From Desulfovibrionaceae bacterium (GTDB lineage Bacteria > Pseudomonadota > Gammaproteobacteria > Burkholderiales > Burkholderiaceae_C), in NCBI GenBank assembly GCA_009778355.1, contig WRJY01000294.1, forward strand, positions 1 to 12,140: 12,140 nucleotides of DNA. The letters are read 5' to 3'. Below, in pieces: positions 1-4,832 of the stretch (position 1 is its first letter; each line of letters begins with the position of its first letter). The position numbers were made by a program, and so were the translations under genes. A model generated the notes under the pieces. It saw only the letters and a program-made list of their open reading frames with translations. It did no database searches and was not told the DNA's origin.

Positions 1-3
1 ATT

Positions 4-88
4 GCCGTCGTGGTGAAATTGGTAGACACGCTATCTTGAGGGGGTAGTGGCGAAAGCTGTGCGAGTTCGAGTCTCGCCGACGGCACCA
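4..88 (+). tRNA. tRNA-Leu, anticodon GAG, CCA encoded
   Basis: A complete cloverleaf can be folded. The 7-bp acceptor stem pairs 4-10 (GCCGTCG) with 78-84 (CGACGGC). The anticodon stem pairs 31-35 with 43-47 around the loop TTGAGGG, which places anticodon GAG at 38-40, so the tRNA should read the leucine codons CUC and CUU. The T stem pairs 61-65 with 73-77 around TTCGAGT. The 13-base extra arm (48-60), with a small GC/GC stem, is the long variable arm expected of class II leucine tRNAs. Position 85 is the A discriminator and CCA is encoded at 86-88. The gene starts only 3 bases into the window, so its promoter is not visible. It lies 64 bases before nuoA on the same strand with no clear terminator between them, and the two may share a primary transcript. 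Confidence 0.97.
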
Positions 89-103
89 GGGATAACGTTG
101 AAA

Positions 104-134
104 CCGCCGGGGTCTGGCCTCCTGGCCTTGGCGG
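104..134 (+). other. imperfect hairpin in the tRNA-nuoA leader
   Basis: The 64 bases between the tRNA and nuoA contain nested inverted repeats. An outer stem pairs CCGCC (104-108) with GGCGG (130-134), and an inner stem pairs GGCC (116-119) with GGCC (124-127) around the loop TCCT. The arms are separated by unpaired bases on both sides (7 on the left, 2 on the right), so the structure is interrupted. No run of T follows, which argues against an intrinsic terminator. It could be a processing or leader structure downstream of the tRNA 3' end, or chance pairing in GC-rich DNA. No convincing -35/-10 promoter pair is seen in this interval. Confidence 0.3.
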
Positions 135-152
135 GCAATGAAGACAAGCGCG

Positions 153-512
153 ATGAATCTTGCCCCGTATCTTTCCGTACTGCTGTTCATCCTCGTGGGG
201 CTGGCCGTCGGCGGTCTGTGCCTGGTCATGGGCGACTTTCTGCGGCCCCACACGCCGGATGCGGCCAAGAATTCTCCCTACGAGTGCGGCTTCGAGGCGT
301 TCGAGGACGCGCGCATGAAGTTCGACGTGCGCTACTACCTCGTCGCCATCCTGTTCATCCTGTTCGACCTGGAAATCGCCTTTCTCTTTCCGTGGGCCGT
401 GACGCTGCGCGAGGCCGGCGTCACCGGGTTCGTCGCGGTGCTGGTCTTCCTGGCGATCCTGGTGGTGGGCTTCGCCTACGAATGGAAGAAGGGCGCGCTG
501 GAATGGGAGTGA
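153..512 (+). CDS. nuoA: NADH-quinone oxidoreductase subunit A (NuoA)
   Basis: This is the small membrane subunit of complex I (mitochondrial ND3 homologue), sited where the membrane arm meets the quinone-binding peripheral arm. The 119-residue product has three predicted membrane helices at about 7-29, 60-82 and 88-110. The loop between helices 1 and 2 holds the signature KNSPYECG (39-46), and helix 2 carries FDLEIAFLFPW (71-81) with the conserved acidic pair Asp72 and Glu74. Cys45 sits at the position of the mitochondrial ND3 loop cysteine. I chose the ATG at 153 because MNL directly before the first helix matches the usual family start. An in-frame ATG at 138 would add five residues (MKTSA) and cannot be excluded; the Shine-Dalgarno signal is weak for both (GAAGA at 140-144 lies about 8 bases before 153). 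It is the first gene of the operon, with nuoB 52 bases downstream. Confidence 0.96.
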   Translation: MNLAPYLSVLLFILVGLAVGGLCLVMGDFLRPHTPDAAKNSPYECGFEAFEDARMKFDVRYYLVAILFILFDLEIAFLFPWAVTLREAGVTGFVAVLVFLAILVVGFAYEWKKGALEWE

Positions 513-564
513 AGGCCGCGCGCAAGCTTGTGGCTTGGGCCGCGCGCTCGTTGGAAATCCGCAC

Positions 565-1044
565 ATGAATGATCAGCTTCAGCAAAAGGGCTTTCTGCTC
601 ACCAGCGTGGACGCGGCGATGAACTGGGCCAAGACCGGTTCGCTGTGGCCCGTCACCTTCGGCCTGGCGTGCTGCGCCGTCGAGATGATGCACGCCGCCG
701 CGGCGCGCTACGACATCGCGCGCTTCGGCGCCGAGGTGTTTCGCGCCAGTCCGCGCCAGTCCGACTTGATGATCGTGGCCGGTACGCTGACCAACAAGAT
801 GGCGCCCGCGCTGCGCAAGGTTTACGACCAGATGGCCGAGCCGCGCTGGGTGATTTCGATGGGTTCCTGCGCCAACGGCGGCGGCTATTACCACCACAGC
901 TATGCGGTGGTGCGCGGCTGCGACCGCGTGGTGCCGGTGGATGTCTATGTGCCCGGCTGCCCGCCGACGGCGGAGGCGCTGCTGTACGGCCTGATCCAGT
1001 TGCAGCAGAAGGTGCGCCGCACCAACACGTTCGCGCGGGTGTGA
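565..1044 (+). CDS. nuoB: NADH-quinone oxidoreductase subunit B (NuoB)
   Basis: NuoB (PSST/Nqo6 homologue) holds the last iron-sulfur cluster, N2, which hands electrons to ubiquinone at the interface with NuoD and NuoH. The product has 159 residues, normal for the family. The four expected N2 ligands are visible: the tandem Cys36-Cys37 in GLACCAVEMM, Cys102 in GSCANGGGYY and Cys132 in VPGCPPTAEAL. The ATG at 565 was chosen because the frame upstream opens only with a TTG at 535 and the ten extra residues do not resemble the family. GGAAA at 553-557 is a plausible ribosome site 7 bases before the ATG. It lies 52 bases after nuoA and 2 bases before nuoC, consistent with co-translation. Nothing is missing or unusual in the sequence. 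Confidence 0.97.
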   Translation: MNDQLQQKGFLLTSVDAAMNWAKTGSLWPVTFGLACCAVEMMHAAAARYDIARFGAEVFRASPRQSDLMIVAGTLTNKMAPALRKVYDQMAEPRWVISMGSCANGGGYYHHSYAVVRGCDRVVPVDVYVPGCPPTAEALLYGLIQLQQKVRRTNTFARV

Positions 1045-1046
1045 GC

Positions 1047-1655
1047 ATGTCTGATTTTGCAATTACCCCCGAAGCCCTGAAAGACGCCATCGCCGCCGCC
1101 CTGGGCGAGCAGGGGCAGCACGTCGGCATCGCGCTCGGCGAGGTCACGGTGACGGTTCCGGTGGCGTGCTACCGCGAGGTGATGCAGACGCTGCGCGACG
1201 AGCCGGGCTGCCGGTTCGAGCAGTTGATCGACTTGTGCGGCGTCGATTATTCGACTTACGGCGATGGCCGCTGGGAGGGGCCGCGCTTTGCCGCGGTGAG
1301 CCACCTGCTGTCGGTCAGTCTGAACCAGCGCGTGCGTGTGCGCGTGTTCTGCCCCGACGACGACTTTCCCGCGCTGCCCACGGTCACCGACCTGTGGAAT
1401 TGCGCCAACTGGTTCGAGCGCGAGGCGTTCGATCTGTACGGCATCGTGTTCGATGGCCACGCCGATCTGCGCCGCATTCTCACCGACTACGGCTTCATCG
1501 GCCATCCGTTCCGCAAGGACTTCCCGCTCACCGGCCACGTCGAGATGCGCTACGACGCCGATCGCCAGCGCGTGGTGTACGAGCCGGTGTCGATCGAACC
1601 GCGTGAAATCACCCCGCGCGTGATCCGCGAGGACAACTACGGGGGGCTGAACTGA
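1047..1655 (+). CDS. nuoC: NADH-quinone oxidoreductase subunit C (NuoC)
   Basis: NuoC (30-kDa subunit, Nqo5 homologue) is a structural protein of the hydrophilic connecting arm and binds NuoD; it carries no cofactor. The product has 202 residues. The family signature is clear in the second half: WFEREAFDLYGI (122-133), then DLRRILTDYGF (140-150) and GHPFRKDFPLTGH (152-164). The C-terminus, REDNYGGLN (194-202), is a typical ending for a stand-alone NuoC. The ATG at 1047 follows the nuoB stop by 2 bases. An open frame continues upstream to 645, but that part is nuoB in another frame. The gene is separate from nuoD, as in most proteobacteria outside the enteric group, where the two are fused. 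Its Shine-Dalgarno is weak, so translation may depend on coupling to nuoB. Confidence 0.96.
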   Translation: MSDFAITPEALKDAIAAALGEQGQHVGIALGEVTVTVPVACYREVMQTLRDEPGCRFEQLIDLCGVDYSTYGDGRWEGPRFAAVSHLLSVSLNQRVRVRVFCPDDDFPALPTVTDLWNCANWFEREAFDLYGIVFDGHADLRRILTDYGFIGHPFRKDFPLTGHVEMRYDADRQRVVYEPVSIEPREITPRVIREDNYGGLN

Positions 1656-1659
1656 CGCG

Positions 1660-1678
1660 CGCGCCCAGGCGGGCAGCG
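1660..1678 (+). other. small GC hairpin between nuoC and nuoD
   Basis: The 37-base gap after nuoC can fold with CGC (1660-1662) pairing GCG (1676-1678) and GCCC (1663-1666) pairing GGGC (1671-1674) around the loop AGGC, leaving A1675 bulged. No T-run follows, so it is not a standard terminator. A role in mRNA stability or processing at the nuoC/nuoD boundary is possible, but chance pairing in GC-rich DNA is also likely. Confidence 0.3.
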
Positions 1679-1692
1679 TCCGGCTTCGACTC

Positions 1693-2946
1693 ATGGCTGA
1701 GATCAAGAACTACACCCTGAATTTCGGGCCCCAGCACCCGGCGGCGCACGGCGTGCTGCGCATGGTGCTCGAACTCGATGGCGAGGTCGTGCAGCGCGCC
1801 GACCCGCACGTCGGCCTGCTGCACCGCGCCACCGAGAAACTGGCAGAGCACAAGACCTTCATCCAGTCGCTGCCCTACATGGACCGGCTCGACTACGTGT
1901 CCATGATGTGCAACGAGCACGCCTATTGCCTGGCGATCGAAAAGCTCCTGGGCATCGAGGCGCCGGTTCGCGCGCAGTACATCCGCGTGCTTTTTTCCGA
2001 GATCACGCGTCTGCTCAACCACCTGATGTGGCTGGGCTCGCACGGCAACGACTGCGGTTCCTCCACCATCCTGATCTACACCTTCCGCGAGCGCGAGGAC
2101 CTGTTCGACATGTACGAGGCGGCGTCGGGCGCGCGTATGCACGCGGCCTACTTCCGCCCGGGCGGCGTGTACCGCGACCTGCCCGATGCCATGCCGCAGT
2201 ACCAGGCCAGCAAGGTGCGCGGCGCGTCGGTAGCCGCGGCGCGCAACCGCAGCCGCCAGGGCTCGCTGCTGGACTTCATCGACGACTTTGCCCAGCGTTT
2301 TCCGAAGCTGCTCGACGAGTACGAGACGCTGCTCACCGACAACCGCATCTGGAAGCAGCGCACCGTCGGCATCGGCGTGGTCTCGCCCGAGCGCGCGCTC
2401 AATCTGGGGCTCACCGGCCCCATGCTGCGCGGCTCCGGCGTCGCCTGGGACCTGCGCAAGAAGCAGCCCTACGAGGTTTACGACAGGGTCGATTTCGACA
2501 TTCCGGTGGGCAAGAACGGCGACAGTTACGACCGCTACCTGGTGCGCATGGCCGAGATGCGCGAGGCAAACCGCATCATCAGGCAGTGCGTGGACTGGCT
2601 GCGCGCGAATCCCGGCCCGGTCATCGTCGAAAACCACAAAGTCGCTCCGCCCAGGCGCGAGGCGATGAAAACCAACATGGAAGAGCTGATCCACCACTTC
2701 AAGCTCTTTTCCGAAGGCATGCACGTGCCCGAAGGCGAGGCCTACGCGGCCATCGAACACCCGAAGGGCGAGTACGGCATCTACCTCATCAGCGACGGCG
2801 CCAACAAGCCCTATCGCATGAAGATCCGTCCGCCAGGGTTCGTGCACCTGTCCGCAATGGACGAACTGGCCAGGGGCCACATGCTGGCCGATGTGGTGGC
2901 CATCATGGGCACGCTGGACGTCGTGTTTGGAGAGATCGATCGATGA
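1693..2946 (+). CDS. nuoD: NADH-quinone oxidoreductase subunit D (NuoD)
   Basis: NuoD (49-kDa subunit, Nqo4 homologue) is related to the large subunit of NiFe hydrogenases and forms much of the ubiquinone head-group pocket. The product has 417 residues, the usual length. It begins with the signature FGPQHPAAHGVLR (11-23). By alignment to my recollection of Thermus Nqo4, His19, Tyr68 and Asp120 correspond to quinone-site residues His38, Tyr87 and Asp139; the spacing between them is identical. Other family blocks are FREREDLFDMYEA (131-143), RPGGVYRDLPD (155-165), TGPMLRGSGVAWDLRK (241-256) and the C-terminal FGEIDR. The stretch after Asp120 (CGSSTILIY) differs from the GALTPF-like sequence of many relatives and looks typical of Comamonadaceae. 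The start fits the family, although no clear Shine-Dalgarno precedes it. The stop overlaps the nuoE start (ATGA). Confidence 0.97.
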   Translation: MAEIKNYTLNFGPQHPAAHGVLRMVLELDGEVVQRADPHVGLLHRATEKLAEHKTFIQSLPYMDRLDYVSMMCNEHAYCLAIEKLLGIEAPVRAQYIRVLFSEITRLLNHLMWLGSHGNDCGSSTILIYTFREREDLFDMYEAASGARMHAAYFRPGGVYRDLPDAMPQYQASKVRGASVAAARNRSRQGSLLDFIDDFAQRFPKLLDEYETLLTDNRIWKQRTVGIGVVSPERALNLGLTGPMLRGSGVAWDLRKKQPYEVYDRVDFDIPVGKNGDSYDRYLVRMAEMREANRIIRQCVDWLRANPGPVIVENHKVAPPRREAMKTNMEELIHHFKLFSEGMHVPEGEAYAAIEHPKGEYGIYLISDGANKPYRMKIRPPGFVHLSAMDELARGHMLADVVAIMGTLDVVFGEIDR

Positions 2947-3461
2947 GCGAGAGCGTTGGATCGGTGAAACAAGCGCCGCTGTCGGCGGCCACGCTGGAGC
3001 GCTTCGCGCGCGAGGCGGCCAAGTACCCGGCGGATCAGCGGCAGTCGGCCGTCATGGCCTGCCTGTCGATCATCCAGCAGGAGCGCGGCTGGGTCAGCCC
3101 TGAAAGCGAGTTGGCGGTGGCCGGCTACCTGGGCATGCCGCCGATGGCCGTGCACGAGGTCACCACGTTCTACAACATGTACAACCAGAAGCCGGTGGGG
3201 CGCTTCAAGCTGAACGTGTGCACCAATGCGCCGTGCATGTTCGCCGGCGGCCCGCAGGCATTGCAGCATCTGTGCGACAAGCTCGGCGTCGAGCCTCACG
3301 GCACCACGGCGGACGGCCTGTTCACCGTGCAGCCGTGCGAATGCCTGGGCGCGTGCGGCGATGCGCCGGTGATGCTGGTCAACGACCGGCACATGTGCAG
3401 CTTCATGTCCAGCGACAAGCTCGACCAGCTCGTCGATGGCTTGCGCACCGCGGAGGACTAG
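2943..3461 (+). CDS. nuoE: NADH-quinone oxidoreductase subunit E (NuoE)
   Basis: NuoE (24-kDa subunit, Nqo2 homologue) is a thioredoxin-fold [2Fe-2S] protein of the NADH-oxidising module. It carries cluster N1a, which lies beside the FMN of NuoF but off the main electron path. The product has 172 residues. A helical N-terminal region contains YPADQRQSAVMACL (28-41) and HEVTTFYNMYNQKPVG (71-86). The cluster ligands are Cys93 and Cys98 in NVCTNAPCMF and Cys134 and Cys138 in CLGACGDAPV. Its ATG overlaps the nuoD stop by four bases (ATGA), a sign of translational coupling, and GGAGAG at 2929-2934 inside the end of nuoD gives a good ribosome site 8 bases upstream. The open frame extends further upstream, but that part is nuoD in another frame. 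Confidence 0.97.
   Translation: MSESVGSVKQAPLSAATLERFAREAAKYPADQRQSAVMACLSIIQQERGWVSPESELAVAGYLGMPPMAVHEVTTFYNMYNQKPVGRFKLNVCTNAPCMFAGGPQALQHLCDKLGVEPHGTTADGLFTVQPCECLGACGDAPVMLVNDRHMCSFMSSDKLDQLVDGLRTAED
3452..3456 (+). promoter_or_regulatory. ribosome binding site for nuoF
   Basis: GGAGG lies 7 bases before the nuoF ATG at 3464, inside the last codons of nuoE. It supports that start and the 446-residue product over the longer open frame upstream. Confidence 0.75.
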
Positions 3462-3463
3462 TC

Positions 3464-4804
3464 ATGGCGCGCGTGCAAGACATCCTCGCGAAGTTCCAGG
3501 CCAGGGGCGTGGAAACCTGCTTTCATGGCCGCCACATCAAGCCGCAGATCTACGCCGGCCTGAACGGCGGCAACTGGGGCCTGAAGGACTACGAGGCGCG
3601 CGGCGGCTATGCCGCGCTGCGCAAGGTGCTGGGCCGCGACGGCGGGCCGGGCATGACGCAGGACGAGGTGATCGCCATGCTCAAGGCATCCGGCCTGCGC
3701 GGGCGCGGCGGCGCGGGCTTTCCCACCGGGCTGAAGTGGAGCTTCATGCCGCGCAACTTTCCCGGCCAGAAGTACCTGGTGTGCAACTCCGACGAGGGCG
3801 AGCCGGGCACCTTCAAGGACCGCGACATCCTCATGTACAACCCCCACGCCGTGATCGAGGGCATGGCCATCGGCGGCTACGCCATGGGCGCCAGCGTGGG
3901 CTACAACTACATCCACGGCGAGATATTCCAGGTCTACGAGCGTTTCGAGGCCGCCATCGAGCAGGCGCGCGCCGCCGGTTACCTGGGGCAGGGCATCATG
4001 GGCAGCGCGGTGGACTTCCAGTTGCACGCGCACCACGGCTTCGGCGCCTACGTCTGCGGCGAGGAAACGGGCCTGCTCGAATCGCTGGAAGGCAAAAAAG
4101 GCCAGCCGCGCTTCAAGCCGCCGTTTCCGGCCAGCTTTGGCCTGTACGGCAAGCCGACCACCATCAACAACACCGAGACCTTCGCCGCCGCGCCGTGGAT
4201 CATCCGCAACGGCGCGCAGGCGTACCTGGAATGCGGCAAGCCCAACAACGGCGGCACCAAGATTTTTTCCATTCAGGGCGATGTCGAGCGGCCCGGCAAC
4301 TACGAGGTTCCGCTGGGCACGCCGTTCGCCGCGCTGCTGGAACTGGCCGGCGGCGTGCGCGGCGGCAGGCCGCTGAAGGCGGTGATTCCGGGCGGCTCGT
4401 CCTCGCCCGTGCTGCCGGCCGACATCATCATGCAGTGCACGATGGACTACGACGCCATCGCCAAGGCCGGTTCCATGCTGGGCTCCGGCGCGGTGATGGT
4501 GATGGACGATTCGCGCGACATGGTGCAGGTGCTGCTGCGTCTGTCGTACTTCTACATGCACGAATCCTGCGGGCAGTGCACGCCGTGCCGCGAGGGCACG
4601 GGCTGGCTGTGGCGCATGGTGGGCCGCATCCAGCGCGGCCAGGGCCGGCCGGAAGACCTGGCCACGCTCGACAGCGTGGCTGAAAACATCATGGGACGCA
4701 CCGTCTGCGCGCTTGGCGACGCCGCCGCCATGCCGGTGCGCGCCATGCTCAAGCACTTCCGCCACGAGTTCGCGGCCAAGATCGAAGCCGCGCAGGCGGC
4801 CTGA
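3464..4804 (+). CDS. nuoF: NADH-quinone oxidoreductase subunit F (NuoF), NADH- and FMN-binding
   Basis: NuoF (51-kDa subunit, Nqo1 homologue) binds NADH and FMN, takes hydride from NADH and passes electrons to its [4Fe-4S] cluster N3. The product has 446 residues. The nucleotide/FMN region contains GLRGRGGAGFPTGLKW (77-92), NSDEGEPGTFKDR (108-120) and AYVCGEETGLLESLEG (195-210). A SLBB-type region follows with NNTETFAAAPW (235-245) and the PGGSSSPVLP segment (309-318). Cluster N3 ligands are Cys369, Cys372 and Cys375 in ESCGQCTPCREG and Cys415 in GRTVCALGDA. Residue 203 is glycine where relatives that I recall have alanine (GEETALxxSLEG), next to the acidic residues of the NADH site. The start is 2 bases after the nuoE stop. 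NuoE, NuoF and NuoG together form the N-module. Confidence 0.97.
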   Translation: MARVQDILAKFQARGVETCFHGRHIKPQIYAGLNGGNWGLKDYEARGGYAALRKVLGRDGGPGMTQDEVIAMLKASGLRGRGGAGFPTGLKWSFMPRNFPGQKYLVCNSDEGEPGTFKDRDILMYNPHAVIEGMAIGGYAMGASVGYNYIHGEIFQVYERFEAAIEQARAAGYLGQGIMGSAVDFQLHAHHGFGAYVCGEETGLLESLEGKKGQPRFKPPFPASFGLYGKPTTINNTETFAAAPWIIRNGAQAYLECGKPNNGGTKIFSIQGDVERPGNYEVPLGTPFAALLELAGGVRGGRPLKAVIPGGSSSPVLPADIIMQCTMDYDAIAKAGSMLGSGAVMVMDDSRDMVQVLLRLSYFYMHESCGQCTPCREGTGWLWRMVGRIQRGQGRPEDLATLDSVAENIMGRTVCALGDAAAMPVRAMLKHFRHEFAAKIEAAQAA

Positions 4805-4832
4805 GCGAGAACCGAATCGGACGAACAAGCCC

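Noticed and set aside
104..140. Intrinsic terminator after the tRNA
   Set aside because: There is an interrupted hairpin but no T-tract after it, and nuoA begins at once.
535..564. Upstream TTG start extending nuoB by ten residues
   Set aside because: The extension (MGRALVGNPH) does not resemble NuoB N-termini, and the ATG at 565 has a plausible ribosome site.
1609..2880. Minus-strand open frame of 423 codons opposite nuoD, and a similar one at 3458-4891 opposite nuoF
   Set aside because: Both lie wholly inside conserved nuo genes and show the same shadow composition (His-, Val-, Ala- and Gln-rich).
3436..4683. Plus-strand 415-codon frame overlapping nuoF, and a 396-codon frame at 9791-10981 overlapping nuoL
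   Set aside because: They are +1/+2 shadows with Arg-, Gly- and His-rich translations. The true frames match NuoF and NuoL throughout.
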